NCBI RefSeq assembly: GCF_015291885.1
Contig: NZ_CP036186.1
Location: forward strand, 3,189,001-3,253,000
Source of the DNA: Stutzerimonas stutzeri
GTDB taxonomy: Bacteria > Pseudomonadota > Gammaproteobacteria > Pseudomonadales > Pseudomonadaceae
Length of the DNA: 64,000 nt
Reading direction: 5' to 3'
Below, in pieces: positions 27,702 through 37,970 of the stretch. Position numbers and translations under genes: made by a program. Within the stretch, counting starts at the first letter, position 1. The number at the start of each line of letters is the position of its first letter. Under the pieces are notes generated by a model. The model ran no database searches, was not told the origin of the DNA, and saw only the letters and a program-made list of their open reading frames with translations.

Positions 27702-28049
27702 TCAGGCGTAGAGGTCGAGCCCGAGCACTTCGGTACCGTCAGGAGCGACGGTGAAGCTAGCCGTACTGGCGTAGCTCGCCAGCGCCTGGGCGACGCGACC
27801 GGACAATGGACGCTCTGGCTGAGGTTCGTCGTAGCGGAACGCTGAGTAGCGCTCGACCAAGGCACTTGAGTTGACCCGCTGCTGGGGGCGCTCGGCCTGG
27901 GGTTGGTAATCCTGCCCGGCGGAGCGACTGTCGATACCACGCTGCGCCTGTGCGACACGCTGCGTTTCCCCATAGCTATCCGCCGCCCTACCGGTACGGG
28001 CAGAACGATCTGTTGAATAGGGAACAGGAAAGGAACTTTCGACGCGCAT
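27702..28049 (-). CDS. Conserved hypothetical protein, 115 aa
   Basis: Not recognised beyond resembling a small Pseudomonas-type hypothetical found near tsaB. The protein is Ser/Arg/Gln-rich and probably disordered in the first 80 residues (AQAQRGIDSRSAGQDYQPQ), with a short ordered C-terminal region (GRVAQALASYAST, DGTEVLGLDLYA). No signal peptide or membrane helix. It sits between tsaB and the DUF72 gene on the same strand; its TGA is 11 bp before the proposed CTG start of the latter. Confidence 0.7.
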   Translation of the reverse strand: MRVESSFPVPYSTDRSARTGRAADSYGETQRVAQAQRGIDSRSAGQDYQPQAERPQQRVNSSALVERYSAFRYDEPQPERPLSGRVAQALASYASTASFTVAPDGTEVLGLDLYA

Positions 28050-28113
28050 GATTCGACTCGATCAAAGGCCCAGCGACTCTAACGGGCAGCCAAGGCTTTG
28101 GCAACGCCCCTCG

Positions 28114-28791
28114 TCATTTGATCCCTTTGGGCGTAGCAACATTGTCACGCAGGTAGACTGGCTGGGCCTGATCAGCCTCCAGCGCCTCGCCGCGCTGCCA
28201 GGCGAATGTCGCCAGTTGCAGCAGATCCTCGGCATGGGGAAGCATGCCGGCATCATGCCCACGTACGGCCGCGGTTATCCGCTCGGCGTAACCCCAGCCG
28301 GTGCCGGCGCCAAACCAGTCGTCCCCCGCATCACGTGGCAGCACAGCCTGCTCGGGAGGCAGCACTGCCTCGCAGCCGACCAGTTGCATTTCCCCAGCTT
28401 GCTCGCGGTAGCAGCCCCAATAGACCTCGTCCATGCGTGCGTCTATAGCGGTTGCGACCTGTGCCGCTCCGTGCTCGCGCCAGGTGCGCTGGGCGATAGT
28501 TGCGAGCGTGGAAACCGGCAGTACCGGGCGCTGCAGCGCAAATGCCAGCCCCTGCACGACACCGATGGCGATTCGCACACCGGTAAACGCACCTGGCCCC
28601 CGCCCAAAGGCGATCGCATCCACCGCCGACAGCGCAACCCCGGCCTCGCCGAGTAGCGTCTGCACCATAGGCAGCAGCCGCTGGGCATGCAGGCGCGGAA
28701 TCACTTCGTAATGACTCAGCACCCTGCCGTCGTGCAACAGGGCGACTGAGCAGGCTTCGGTGGCGGTATCCAGGGCCAGCAGAGTGGTCAT
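28114..28791 (-). CDS. tsaB: tRNA t6A37 biosynthesis protein TsaB
   Basis: Partner of TsaD in N6-threonylcarbamoyl-adenosine synthesis at position 37 of ANN-decoding tRNAs; TsaB lacks catalysis itself and scaffolds TsaD and TsaE. 225 residues; actin-like ASKHA fold with LALDTATEACSVAL at the N terminus and FGRGPGAFTGVRIAIGVVQG (split: FGRGPGAFTG, VRIAIGVVQG) that is diagnostic. Lies downstream of adk on the same strand but separated by a strong terminator, so it probably has its own promoter. Confidence 0.95.
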   Translation of the reverse strand: MTTLLALDTATEACSVALLHDGRVLSHYEVIPRLHAQRLLPMVQTLLGEAGVALSAVDAIAFGRGPGAFTGVRIAIGVVQGLAFALQRPVLPVSTLATIAQRTWREHGAAQVATAIDARMDEVYWGCYREQAGEMQLVGCEAVLPPEQAVLPRDAGDDWFGAGTGWGYAERITAAVRGHDAGMLPHAEDLLQLATFAWQRGEALEADQAQPVYLRDNVATPKGIK

Positions 28792-28874
28792 CGGGTCGGT
28801 CCAGTCGGTAAAAAGGCGCCGATTCTAACGTATTCGCGAAGCGGGTTCTTTCGCGCTCGTCCTGACCTCCGGGC

Positions 28875-28909
28875 AAAAAAATGCCCGTATCTTTCGATAC
28901 GGGCATTTT
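28875..28909. terminator. Bidirectional-looking intrinsic terminator after adk
   Basis: Stem ATGCCCGTATC / GATACGGGCAT with a four-base loop, flanked by AAAAAA on the left and TTTT on the right. On the minus strand, the stem is followed by six T residues, giving a standard intrinsic terminator 27 bases after the adk stop. Confidence 0.88.
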
Positions 28910-28935
28910 CATCGGTTCCTGCAAGGCTGTGCTGA

Positions 28936-29601
<666 letters not shown>

Positions 29602-29693
29602 TTAGAAGGGGGTGACTCTGCCAGCGGGCCGGCTCGGCTCATCGCTGGCGAATCAAAAATTCTGGTTTGCCGCCATGCGACAAAAGGTTGAAC

Positions 29694-29722
29694 ACGATAC
29701 ACAGCGCACCGGGGCGGCACAA
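29694..29722 (-). promoter_or_regulatory. Candidate sigma-70 promoter for adk
   Basis: On the minus strand TTGTGC (29722-29717), a 17-base spacer and TATCGT (29699-29694), about 110 bases before the adk ATG. Both boxes are one or two bases off consensus. The rest of the 244-bp gap between ppc and adk shows nothing further. Confidence 0.4.
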
Positions 29723-29827
29723 GCCGTCCCGAAAACGTCTATCGAGCCTCATAAATGTCACGATTCGACGCGAGCTCCGGCTAACAGGCCGATCACGCCC
29801 GACGATTAGCCGGGCAACGGCTGAACG

Positions 29828-32467
29828 TTATCCGGTGTTGCGCAGGCCTGCGGCGATGCCCGCCACGCTAACCAACAGGGCCTGCTCGAGCGGGCTCTCG
29901 GCCGGGCTTTGGCACTGCCTGGAACGGGCGAGCAGCTCGATCTGTAGCAGGTGCAACGGATCGAGGTAAGTGTTGCGCAAGCTAAACGCTTCCTGGGTCT
30001 TCGGGCTGTGATCGAGTAGATCGACCTGGCCTGTCACACTGAGTACAGCGCCCACCACCTGCGACAATCGGTCACGCAAATCGCCACCCAGAGACAGCAG
30101 CTCCGGTTGCACCAGGCGTTCGTCGTAACGCCGCGCGATATCCGCATCGGCCTTGGCCAGCACCATTTCCAGCATATCGATTCGCGTGCTGAAAAACGGC
30201 CAGCGTGCGCGCATCTCCGCCAGTCGCTCACCTTCTCCGCGCTCCAACGCGCCATGCAGTGCCTGTTCCCAGCCAAGCCAGGCAGGCAACATCAGCCGAG
30301 TCTGGGTCCAGGCAAAGATCCACGGAATGGCTCGCAAGCTCTCCACCCCACCCTCTCGGCGCTTGGACGGACGACTGCCCAACGGCAGACGGCCCAGTTC
30401 GAGTTCGGGTGTCGCCTGGCGGAAATAGTCGACGAACAGCGGATGTTCGCGCACCACGCCGCGATAGGCCGCCACACCCTCGGCGGCGAGACGCTCCATG
30501 GTTTCACGCCATCCCGGCTCCGGCATCGGGGGCGGCAACAATGTCGCCTCGAGCACGGCGGCAAGGTACAGGTTGAGATTATGTTCGGCGATATCCGGCA
30601 GCCCGAACTTGAAGCGAATCATCTCGCCCTGTTCGGTGGTGCGGAAACGTCCCGCAACCGAGCCCGGCGGCTGCGAAAGGATTGCCGCATGCGCCGGACC
30701 GCCACCACGCCCGACAGTACCGCCACGGCCATGGAACAGCAGCAGTTCGACATCATGCTCCCGGCACACCTCTACCAGCTGCTCCTGAGCACGATACTGA
30801 GCCCAGGCGGCGGCAGTAGTGCCCGCGTCCTTGGCGGAGTCGGAGTAGCCGATCATCACCTCCTGCGGGCCATGCAAACGCTGTCGATAGCCCGGCAACG
30901 CGAGCAGTCGGTCGATGATTGGTGCAGCATTGTTCAGGTCGTCCAGGGTCTCGAACAGCGGCACCACACGCATTGGCCGCTGCAGGCCCGCCTCTTTGAG
31001 CAGGAGTTGCACGGCGAGCACGTCGGAGGCCGCGTGTGCCATGGATATAACGTAAGAGCCCAGTGAAGACGCAGGAGCCTCAGCGATTACTGCACAAGTG
31101 GCCAGCACCTCGGCGGTGTCAGCCGACGGGTGATAATGCGCCGGCAACAGCGGCCGGCGATTGCCCAGCTCATGTTGGAGCCAGTCCAGCCGACGCTGCT
31201 CGTCCCATTGCTGATAGTCGCCCAAGCCTAGGTAGTCAGTGATTTCCGCGAGCGCTGCGGCATGGCGAGCGGCGTCCTGGCGGATATCCAGGCGCACCAG
31301 GAACAGTCCGAATACAGCCAGGCGCCGCAGGCAATCGAGCAGCGCGCCATCGGCTATCACGCCCATACCGCAAGCATGCAAGGAGCGATAGCACAGTTCC
31401 AGCGGCCGACGCAGTTCCACGCAATCCTGCAGCACTTCCGCCGGTGCCGGCTGGCCATGCTCGATGGCGGCACGCGCCCACTCGCGCGTCGCGCGCAATC
31501 GCTGGCGCAGCGGCTTGAGCAGCACCCGATAAGGCTCGGCCGAATCGCCAGTCTGGCGTAACAGCTCTTCGCAGGCTTCGCTCATGGACAACGCGGTAAT
31601 CAACCCCTCTATCTCGCGCAGATAAAGGTCCGCCGCCACCCAGCGAGCAGTCAGCAATACCTCGCGGGACACCATCGCTGTCACGTTCGGATTGCCGTCG
31701 CGGTCGCCGCCCATCCAGGACGCGAAACGGATCGGCGCGGCTTCCAGTGGCAGATGCAGGCCGGTCAGGCGGCGCAGCGTCGCATCCGTCTGACGAAGTA
31801 CGTTGGGCACAGCCTTCCATAGAGAATTCTCAATGGCGGCAAAACCCCATTTCGCTTCCTCCACCGGTGTCGGCCGATTGCGCCGAATCTCCTCGGTGTG
31901 CCAGACCTCGGCGATCACGCGCTGCAGCTGCAGTTCGATTCCCGCCTGCTCGGCTGCCGATAGATCGGTGTGGTCTCGTGCCGCCAACTGCTCGGCAATG
32001 GCGTCGTATTTCTGGATCAGTGTGCGCCGAGACACCTCGGTGGGGTGAGCGGTGAGTACCAGCTCGATGTCCAGACGACTCACTTGTCGCGCCAGGAACT
32101 CGTCGTCGTGCCCGGCGGCTTTCAAACGTTCGAGCAAATCGGGGAATACGCCGATTTCGAAGGGTGCCGGATCGTCTGCGCTGCGACGCCGCACCTGGTG
32201 GTACTGCTCGGCGATATTGGCCAGATTGAGGAACTGGTTGAACGCCCGGGTCATCGGCAGCAGTTCGTTCTCGTCGAGACTATCCAGAGTCTCGGCCAAC
32301 AGTTGCGCGCCCTCGGCCGATCCCCTGCGGGCCGCCTTGGCGCCCTTGCGAATGCGCTCGATCTTGTCGAAGAACTGATCTCCGTGCTGCGCACGGATGG
32401 TGTTCCCGAGCAGTTCGCCGAGCAGGTGTACGTTGTCGCGCAAGCGCGCATCAATGATTTTCGCCAT
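29828..32467 (-). CDS. ppc: Phosphoenolpyruvate carboxylase
   Basis: Anaplerotic carboxylation of phosphoenolpyruvate to oxaloacetate. 879 residues, full length. Signature 1 [13 protein letters not shown] (catalytic His, about residue 138) and signature 2 around [14 protein letters not shown]; also [14 protein letters not shown] and the C-terminal LRNTG typical of the enzyme. GGAGG stands 11 bases before the ATG. Lies upstream of adk on the same strand with a 244-bp gap, as in Pseudomonas. Confidence 0.97.
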   Translation of the reverse strand: MAKIIDARLRDNVHLLGELLGNTIRAQHGDQFFDKIERIRKGAKAARRGSAEGAQLLAETLDSLDENELLPMTRAFNQFLNLANIAEQYHQVRRRSADDPAPFEIGVFPDLLERLKAAGHDDEFLARQVSRLDIELVLTAHPTEVSRRTLIQKYDAIAEQLAARDHTDLSAAEQAGIELQLQRVIAEVWHTEEIRRNRPTPVEEAKWGFAAIENSLWKAVPNVLRQTDATLRRLTGLHLPLEAAPIRFASWMGGDRDGNPNVTAMVSREVLLTARWVAADLYLREIEGLITALSMSEACEELLRQTGDSAEPYRVLLKPLRQRLRATREWARAAIEHGQPAPAEVLQDCVELRRPLELCYRSLHACGMGVIADGALLDCLRRLAVFGLFLVRLDIRQDAARHAAALAEITDYLGLGDYQQWDEQRRLDWLQHELGNRRPLLPAHYHPSADTAEVLATCAVIAEAPASSLGSYVISMAHAASDVLAVQLLLKEAGLQRPMRVVPLFETLDDLNNAAPIIDRLLALPGYRQRLHGPQEVMIGYSDSAKDAGTTAAAWAQYRAQEQLVEVCREHDVELLLFHGRGGTVGRGGGPAHAAILSQPPGSVAGRFRTTEQGEMIRFKFGLPDIAEHNLNLYLAAVLEATLLPPPMPEPGWRETMERLAAEGVAAYRGVVREHPLFVDYFRQATPELELGRLPLGSRPSKRREGGVESLRAIPWIFAWTQTRLMLPAWLGWEQALHGALERGEGERLAEMRARWPFFSTRIDMLEMVLAKADADIARRYDERLVQPELLSLGGDLRDRLSQVVGAVLSVTGQVDLLDHSPKTQEAFSLRNTYLDPLHLLQIELLARSRQCQSPAESPLEQALLVSVAGIAAGLRNTG

Positions 32468-32718
32468 GACCTATTTGCTCCTCCCGCCAATGCCGCCGCC
32501 CCACGCGTGCCGCATACGCGCGGCATGCGCGACTGACTCGCCGCTTTTGATCAGACGCACCGCGGAGAAAACGATCCTGAACGGCTACGCTGAAATTACC
32601 TCCAACCAGAGTGCCCACCACGCTCGGCCCTGACAAGGCATCAATGCGGCGGAGCATTTTGGCGCAGGCACGATTGCACAAGTCATTACCGCCCGTCAGC
32701 GTGGGCGAAGGAGTAATC

Positions 32719-33057
32719 ATGAGAATTTCCGAGCTTGTCAGCCATTGGGAAAGGGATGCCAAAGGCCGCATGAGCCAGACCAGCTACAACATTCCGCTGG
32801 ATGTCGAGAGCGCTGCAAGGCTCGCGGCGCTCGCCGAGATGTACCCCAAGCGCAGCACCGAAGCGCTGCTCGGCGAACTGGTCGGTGCGGCGCTCGAGGC
32901 GGTCGAAACCAGCTTGCCGTACGTGCGCGGTACCCAGGTGATCGCTACCGACGAGCAGGGCGACCCGGTTTACGAAGACGTCGGCCCTACCCCGCGCTTC
33001 CTCGAACTCTCGCGCAGACATCTGCAGCAGATGCTCAATGAGGAGTCGCAGTCTTGA
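32719..33057 (+). CDS. Conserved Pseudomonas hypothetical protein, 112 aa
   Basis: Starts at ATG 32719 after AAGGAG; the frame is open further upstream but without coding character. The N-terminal half (SYNIPLDVESAARLAALAEMYPKRSTEALLGELV) has a beta-strand-helix-helix pattern like ribbon-helix-helix proteins, followed by VRGTQVIATDEQGDPVYEDVGPTPRF, conserved in pseudomonads. Such proteins are sometimes labelled pilin-assembly or pili-tip proteins, but nothing here supports that. Divergent from ppc. Confidence 0.75.
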   Translation: MRISELVSHWERDAKGRMSQTSYNIPLDVESAARLAALAEMYPKRSTEALLGELVGAALEAVETSLPYVRGTQVIATDEQGDPVYEDVGPTPRFLELSRRHLQQMLNEESQS

Positions 33058-33101
33058 TGTTGATCTTGCCGGTAATAACCACCGGCTAGCATTCCAACCC
33101 G

Positions 33102-33120
33102 GCGCCCGATACGGGCGCCT
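33102..33120. terminator. Possible terminator hairpin after 112-aa protein
   Basis: GGCGCCCG-ATA-CGGGCGCC, a strong 8-bp GC stem with 3-base loop, 45 bases after the stop. Followed by TGTATC rather than a T-run, so termination would be weak or factor-assisted. Confidence 0.45.
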
Positions 33121-33235
33121 GTATCTCGAAGGCTAGGCCGTGAAAGTCCCTCCCGCCTAGACGCTCTGCGCTGCCGCAGCAGCACTCCGGTGTCCGTCTG
33201 CTCGTTTACAACCGCTCTAGCTCGCCAACTTTGAC

Positions 33236-33263
33236 GGAACGATTGGCGCCGTTTGGCCTCACA
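33236..33263 (+). promoter_or_regulatory. Candidate AlgU (sigma-22) promoter for DUF4398-OmpA lipoprotein genes
   Basis: GGAACGA then 16 bases then TCACA, close to the extracytoplasmic-sigma pattern GAACTT-N16/17-TCnnA. It would start transcription about 87 bases before the first lipoprotein gene. The P. aeruginosa orthologue of the OmpA-like lipoprotein (lptF) is known to depend on AlgU, which supports the call. Confidence 0.4.
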
Positions 33264-33356
33264 AAAATATGTCCCGACATCGGTAGTGCCCTAATCAGCC
33301 CACTGCATGACCAGGGACGGTAGCTATCCGTAATGCAATCGCACTGGAGACTGACC

Positions 33357-33749
33357 ATGAACAAAGCTGTCGCAAACCACGCTTCGAGATTTCAGCTACC
33401 CAAGCTGGCAGCCATTGCGCTTGGCGGCCTGCTATTGACGGCATGTGCCGGCAACCCACCGACCGAGCAGTTCGCCGTGACTGAGTCGGCAGTGCGCAGC
33501 GCAGTCAGCGCCGGCGGCACCGAGTTCGCCGCAGTGGAAATGCGCGCCGCACAGGAAAAATGGAAAGAGGCCGAAATGGCCATGCAGAAAGAGGACTACG
33601 AGCGTGCCCGCAAGCTGGCCGAACAGGCTGAGTGGGATGCCCGAGTCGCTCAACGTAAAGCCGAAGCAGCCAAGGCTCAAAAGGCCGTCGACGACGCGCA
33701 GCAGGGTATCCGCGAGCTACGCGAAGAAGGCATGCGCAGCGTTCGCTAA
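33357..33749 (+). CDS. DUF4398 domain lipoprotein
   Basis: 130-residue predicted lipoprotein: signal sequence with lipobox LLTAC (Cys about 31), then one helical DUF4398 domain rich in Ala, Glu and Lys (AVEMRAAQEKWKEAEMAMQK, YERARKLAEQAEWDARVAQ), likely an extended coiled coil in the periplasm. ATG 33357 is used rather than 33333 because it gives a normal signal peptide. Next gene, 51 bp downstream, has the same domain fused to OmpA, so the two probably interact at the outer membrane and peptidoglycan. Confidence 0.87.
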   Translation: MNKAVANHASRFQLPKLAAIALGGLLLTACAGNPPTEQFAVTESAVRSAVSAGGTEFAAVEMRAAQEKWKEAEMAMQKEDYERARKLAEQAEWDARVAQRKAEAAKAQKAVDDAQQGIRELREEGMRSVR

Positions 33750-33800
33750 TGCGCGCCCAGGTTCGACATTCCATTTACAGCAGCAAAGGATGAACTCGTC

Positions 33801-34583
33801 ATGCATAAGCTCGTAACCCTACCCACTATGCTGGCTCTGAGCATTGGCTTGGTGGCCTGTGCAACTCAGCCCAACGAAAACCTGGAAGAAGCGCGTAGCA
33901 GCTTCTCAGCCCTACAGAGTGATGCACGCGCCAGCAAGGTCGCGGCCCTGGAAACTCAAGACGCCAGCAACATGCTGGACAAGGCGAACAAGGCCTACCT
34001 GGACGATGCCGACAAAGAGACCGTAGATCAGCTGGCTTACCTGACCAAACGCCGCATCGAACTGGCTGAGCAGACCATCGCGCTGCGTGCAGCGGAGCAG
34101 GATCTGGGCAAGGCCTCGGCACAACGAGCCGAAGCCCGCCTCGAAGCCCGCGATGCGCAGATCCGCAAGCTGCAGGAAGACATGCAGGCCAAGCAGACCG
34201 AGCGCGGTACCCTGGTAACCTTCGGTGATGTGCTGTTCGATTATGATCGCGCCGAGTTGAAACCCGGCGGCATGCGTAGCGTGCAGAAACTTGCTGAGTT
34301 CCTGATCGACAACCCCGAGCGCAAGGTGATCGTCGAGGGCTACACCGACAGCACCGGCTCTGCGGAGTACAACCAGCGCCTGTCTGAGCGTCGTGCCGAC
34401 TCGGTACGCATGGCACTGGTGAAGATGGGAGTCGATGCGCAGCGCATCGTGTCCCAGGGCTACGGCAAGGAATACCCTGTCGCCAGCAATAGCGACTCGT
34501 CCGGCCGTGCGATGAATCGTCGCGTGGAAGTGACCATCTCCGACGATAACAAGCCTGTGGCACCGCGCTCTTCGATGCGCTGA
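33801..34583 (+). CDS. lptF: OmpA family lipoprotein with N-terminal DUF4398 domain (LptF-like)
   Basis: 260 residues. Lipobox GLVAC (Cys about 20), DUF4398 helices (ASKVAALETQDASNMLDKAN and following, about 25-125), then a C-terminal OmpA-like peptidoglycan-binding domain (VTFGDVLFDYDRAEL, VEGYTDSTGSAEYNQRLSERRADSV, Arg in NRRVEV). Expected role: tether between outer membrane and murein, with stress resistance as reported for P. aeruginosa LptF. The name follows that orthologue and must not be confused with the LPS exporter LptF. Followed by a strong terminator. Confidence 0.88.
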   Translation: MHKLVTLPTMLALSIGLVACATQPNENLEEARSSFSALQSDARASKVAALETQDASNMLDKANKAYLDDADKETVDQLAYLTKRRIELAEQTIALRAAEQDLGKASAQRAEARLEARDAQIRKLQEDMQAKQTERGTLVTFGDVLFDYDRAELKPGGMRSVQKLAEFLIDNPERKVIVEGYTDSTGSAEYNQRLSERRADSVRMALVKMGVDAQRIVSQGYGKEYPVASNSDSSGRAMNRRVEVTISDDNKPVAPRSSMR

Positions 34584-34606
34584 TCCAGCGTAACAAGGCA
34601 AACGAA

Positions 34607-34641
34607 CGCTCCCGACGCCATCAACGCGTCGGGAGCGTTTT
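34607..34641 (+). terminator. Intrinsic terminator after OmpA-like lipoprotein gene
   Basis: CGCTCCCGACGC, loop CATCAA, then GCGTCGGGAGCG followed by TTTT. Starts 23 bases after the stop codon. Confidence 0.88.
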
Positions 34642-34682
34642 CGTTTTCAGCACATAAGCAAACGGTCAAGCCAAGCGGCGGC

Positions 34683-35009
34683 TCAACGTAGCAAGCCAGC
34701 AGGCACCTGCTCTTCCATGCAGCGCACCGCGCGCTTCTTGTTGTCCACCAACACACCGGTCAAGCCTTTCTGTTCGGTATCGAACAGCACCAGCACGCCA
34801 TCAATACACTGGGCCACCTGCGAAGCCGGCTTCAGCGACACACGATAGTCTTCGCCGGGCACGGTCTTGAGCATGGTGTAGTCAGCCAGCAGCAACGCAT
34901 CTTCAGGCTTGGCGATATGCACATAGCCGTAATAAGTCAGTACGGCGACCGTAGCAAACACGCTGCCGATGGCGGTGAGGATCAAGGGAATGGGATTGCG
35001 TTCGGACAT
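34683..35009 (-). CDS. Small single-pass membrane protein, conserved hypothetical
   Basis: 108 residues from ATG 35009 (an ATG at 35021 is also in frame). One N-terminal transmembrane segment (IPLILTAIGSVFATVAVLTYYGYV) then a soluble domain of about 75 residues with two cysteines (QCIDGVLVLFD, AVRCMEEQ), probably periplasmic. No family recognised. Convergent with the lipoprotein genes and alone on its strand before the TIGR00266 gene 60 bp away. Confidence 0.7.
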   Translation of the reverse strand: MSERNPIPLILTAIGSVFATVAVLTYYGYVHIAKPEDALLLADYTMLKTVPGEDYRVSLKPASQVAQCIDGVLVLFDTEQKGLTGVLVDNKKRAVRCMEEQVPAGLLR

Positions 35010-35069
35010 GGACGATCTCATCGAGGCAAAGAGGCGTATTGTGGCAAATTCGGACGTGACACAGGCCGC

Positions 35070-35816
35070 TCATTTACCGCCAGCGCGGGTTTCTCCGCGG
35101 GCCTGATAGGTCGCCTCGTAAACCCGCTCGGCCAGGCGCGAGAACGGCAGACTCTGGATCCATACGCTGCCGGTGCCCTTGAGGGTGGTAAGCAGCAGCC
35201 CTTCCCCGCCGAACAACATGCTTCTGAGGCCGCCAGCGAGCTGAATGTCATAGTCGATACCCGGGGTAAAGGCGACCAGGCAGCCGGTGTCCAGACGCAG
35301 GGTTTCGTTATTCAGCTCTTTGCGAATCACCGTACCGCCGGCATGTACGAAGGCCAGCCCGTCGCCATCCAGACGCTGCAAAATGAAGCCCTCACCACCG
35401 AAGAACCCGGCGCCGATACGCTTGCTGAAGCTGATGCCGATACGCGTACCGTAGGCCGCACAGAGAAAAGCGTCCTTCTGGCAGATGAGTTGCCCGCCGA
35501 GCGCGGCGAGATCTACCGGCACTACCGTCCCGGGATACGGCGCGGCAAACGCCACGCGGGCTTTGCTCTTGCCCTGATTGGTGAAGTGCGTGAGGAACAA
35601 CGACTCGCCGGTGATCATCCGCTTGCCCATGCCCAACAGCTTGCCGAGCACACCGCTCGCCGAGCCATCGCCCATGCGTGCTTCGAAGCGCACGCCATCG
35701 GTCATGTAGTTCATCGCACCGGCCTCGGCGATCACCGTCTCGCCGGGATCGAGGATGATTTCCACGCTCTGCGCGGATTGCCCGAGGATTTCGTATTCGA
35801 GTTCGTGACTGGCCAC
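35070..35816 (-). CDS. TIGR00266/AIM24 family protein
   Basis: 248 residues beginning at GTG 35816 (AGGA 8 bases upstream); the long frame to 36038 is an out-of-frame shadow of the next gene. Belongs to the tryptophan-RNA-binding-attenuator-like/AIM24 family: [40 protein letters not shown], and repeated beta-rich segments with Gly ([20 protein letters not shown]). No enzymatic motif; bacterial members have unknown function. Lies 59 bp after a Bax-inhibitor-like gene on the same strand. Confidence 0.88.
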   Translation of the reverse strand: MASHELEYEILGQSAQSVEIILDPGETVIAEAGAMNYMTDGVRFEARMGDGSASGVLGKLLGMGKRMITGESLFLTHFTNQGKSKARVAFAAPYPGTVVPVDLAALGGQLICQKDAFLCAAYGTRIGISFSKRIGAGFFGGEGFILQRLDGDGLAFVHAGGTVIRKELNNETLRLDTGCLVAFTPGIDYDIQLAGGLRSMLFGGEGLLLTTLKGTGSVWIQSLPFSRLAERVYEATYQARGETRAGGK

Positions 35817-35875
35817 GGCGAGTTCCTGATCCTGTGATTGCAGCGCGACGAGAGCGGCCTTGGCCTGCCCCTCGC

Positions 35876-36535
35876 CTACTTGCGCCCGAGAGTGCGCAGG
35901 ATACGCAGGAACAGGTTGATGATGTCCATATAGAGCGCCGCGGCACTGTCGATGGCGTTGTCCAGCGTCTTGGGAATCTGGTTTGCCCGCCCCCAGTCGA
36001 CGCCCACGTAGCCGCAGAAGATCAGCACGACGATCCAATCGATCACGCCATGGTGGATGCCGAGGATGAACACCTCGACCAGCTCGACGACGATCACCAA
36101 CAGCAACGCCACCGTCAGCGCGCCAGCGATGCTGGCGAAGAACTTTGGAAACAGCGTACCCAGCAGCATCATGCCCAGGGTAACCAGCGCGGTGATGCGT
36201 ATCGCCTCATGCACCAGAGAGGCGTCGTAGCGGCTCACCACCAGGTTGACGATGAGCCCGAACGGCACCACGACCAGGTTGTAACCCAGAAAACTTACCC
36301 ATGGCTGGTTGGAACGATGGAACAGCCAGGCGCCGGTGAGGCAGCTAGCGAAATAGCCACCGAAGAACAGCCAGGGATGGATGCTACGAATGGCCTCGAC
36401 CGGGATGTTACCAACCATCCACCAGTTGACCCAGAAGCCCCAGCAAAGCGTGAGGCCGATGACGAGGTTGTAGGCGGCGGGCGAGAGCGTGCGATCCATA
36501 GGGCTCGCACGTCGGGCAAAGACGGAATTTTCCAT
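35876..36535 (-). CDS. Bax inhibitor-1 (TMBIM)-like integral membrane protein
   Basis: 219 residues, seven or so hydrophobic helices, ending in the family tail [20 protein letters not shown] and RILRTLGRK. Bacterial TMBIM proteins can form Ca2+ leak channels, but the function of this one is unknown. The two Asp residues near the C terminus that act as a pH sensor in BsYetJ lie in related positions ([13 protein letters not shown]), though the match is not certain. In tandem with the TIGR00266 gene. Confidence 0.82.
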   Translation of the reverse strand: MENSVFARRASPMDRTLSPAAYNLVIGLTLCWGFWVNWWMVGNIPVEAIRSIHPWLFFGGYFASCLTGAWLFHRSNQPWVSFLGYNLVVVPFGLIVNLVVSRYDASLVHEAIRITALVTLGMMLLGTLFPKFFASIAGALTVALLLVIVVELVEVFILGIHHGVIDWIVVLIFCGYVGVDWGRANQIPKTLDNAIDSAAALYMDIINLFLRILRTLGRK

Positions 36536-36584
36536 GTTGAACGCTTCCTTGCGTGATGAGTATTCGGTTAGCCGACGCAGAGCG

Positions 36585-37880
36585 TCAGAGAATGTTCGCG
36601 TAGTCGGCTTCGATGCGATCCAGGCTCAGGTGATTCAAGAAGTTGGAGAAGCACATCCAGGCTGATAGTGCGTTGAGATCCTGAAACTGCTGCGGCAGGT
36701 ACTTGGGCGGTACCACCATGCCCTCGTCCACCAGTTGGCGCAGTGTGCGCATGTCCTCCAGCGTGGTTTTACCGCAGAACAGCAGCGGGATTTGCTCGAG
36801 CCGGCCTTTGCGCACGGCTAGCTGGATGTAGTTGTAGATCATGATGAAGCCCTTCAGGTAGGACAGGTCCTTGGTGAAGGGCAAACCATCGGGGGTCGAG
36901 CCGCGGAACACCCGGCTGGCATTGCTGTAGCAATCGTCGTCGCCATAGCCCTGTTCGCGGAAGAAGGCGAACACGTCGAGGAAATCCGCGCCCTCCTCGG
37001 CCATGTGGATGGCGCGGGTGCGGTTGGTCAGCTTGCGCAGGCGCGTCGGGTAGGAGGCGAAGGCGATGACTTCCATCAGGATGGCCAGGCCCTCCTGGGT
37101 CACCGTCGAGGACGGTGGCCCCTTGGCGAGGAAGGTGCAGATCGGCTGGTTCTGCCCGTTGAGCGTGGTGCCGACATGCACCAGTCCTTCGTGAACCTCC
37201 AGCGCGCGCACGTCACGCTCGTTGAACAGCGCGTCGCTGCGGATCTTGATGTAGTCGGCGCCCGCTGCCGCATCGGCGAGGATGCCGTCGGATTCGAAAA
37301 CACGGATCACGCCCTCGCCTTCGCCGAACACCACATCCAGCCGCTTCTGCAGCAGCTCGACGGCCTGCGGCGCGGTGAGATTCTTCGGCTCGTCACGCAG
37401 GTCGCCACGGTCGGCGATGTTGTTCAGATAGTCGGACAGCATCAGGCCGAGATCGGCCAGGGTTGGGTCGCCGGCGTGGAAGGCATCGGACGCCGCGCCG
37501 TAGAGCTCCTGGGAGATCATGCCGAAGTCCGGCGTGCCACGCGCCTCGAGCATGCGGATGACCATGCGGTATTCCTTGCACATGCGCCGCATGATCTGCC
37601 CGACCGGGTTGAACTGGCCGAGCTGACGGGTGATGTCACGCTCGATGTCCTGGAATTCCTGCTTCTTGGCGCTGGAATCGAAGGCCAGTGGCCGGCCCTC
37701 GTAGTAGCCGCGATCGATCTTCGGCAGCTCGCGGCCCTTGGCGGCGAAAAACCCCTGGCGGGTATTCTCGTCCCACTTCACCGCGTCCAGTACGCGCACT
37801 GGCGTCTGCGCCTCGACGATGCGGTCGGACAGCCCGCGCACGATGGTCTGATACTCGTCCAGGTTGTTACGGCTGTTCAT
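36585..37880 (-). CDS. DUF1704 protein, flavohemoglobin expression-modulating QEGLA motif type; putative zinc tyrosine carboxypeptidase relative
   Basis: 431 residues from ATG 37880 (GAGGG upstream; the frame reaches 37943). The name-giving motif is VTQEGLAILMEV (262-266) and an HExxxH motif, HEGLVH, is at 230-235. DUF1704 includes the eukaryotic MATCAP tubulin tyrosine carboxypeptidases, which use HExxxH plus a downstream Glu to bind zinc; both parts are present here. Bacterial members are annotated only as flavohemoglobin-expression modulators. Enzymatic activity is inferred. Lies downstream of lysS, same strand. Confidence 0.85.
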   Translation of the reverse strand: MNSRNNLDEYQTIVRGLSDRIVEAQTPVRVLDAVKWDENTRQGFFAAKGRELPKIDRGYYEGRPLAFDSSAKKQEFQDIERDITRQLGQFNPVGQIMRRMCKEYRMVIRMLEARGTPDFGMISQELYGAASDAFHAGDPTLADLGLMLSDYLNNIADRGDLRDEPKNLTAPQAVELLQKRLDVVFGEGEGVIRVFESDGILADAAAGADYIKIRSDALFNERDVRALEVHEGLVHVGTTLNGQNQPICTFLAKGPPSSTVTQEGLAILMEVIAFASYPTRLRKLTNRTRAIHMAEEGADFLDVFAFFREQGYGDDDCYSNASRVFRGSTPDGLPFTKDLSYLKGFIMIYNYIQLAVRKGRLEQIPLLFCGKTTLEDMRTLRQLVDEGMVVPPKYLPQQFQDLNALSAWMCFSNFLNHLSLDRIEADYANIL

Positions 37881-37970
37881 CAGTCCCTCTTCACGGATGA
37901 CCCGTACCCTTGAGGTTATACCCGCAGCGGCCGAGGCCGGCACACTGCGGGTCAGTCGACGCTCAGTGGA

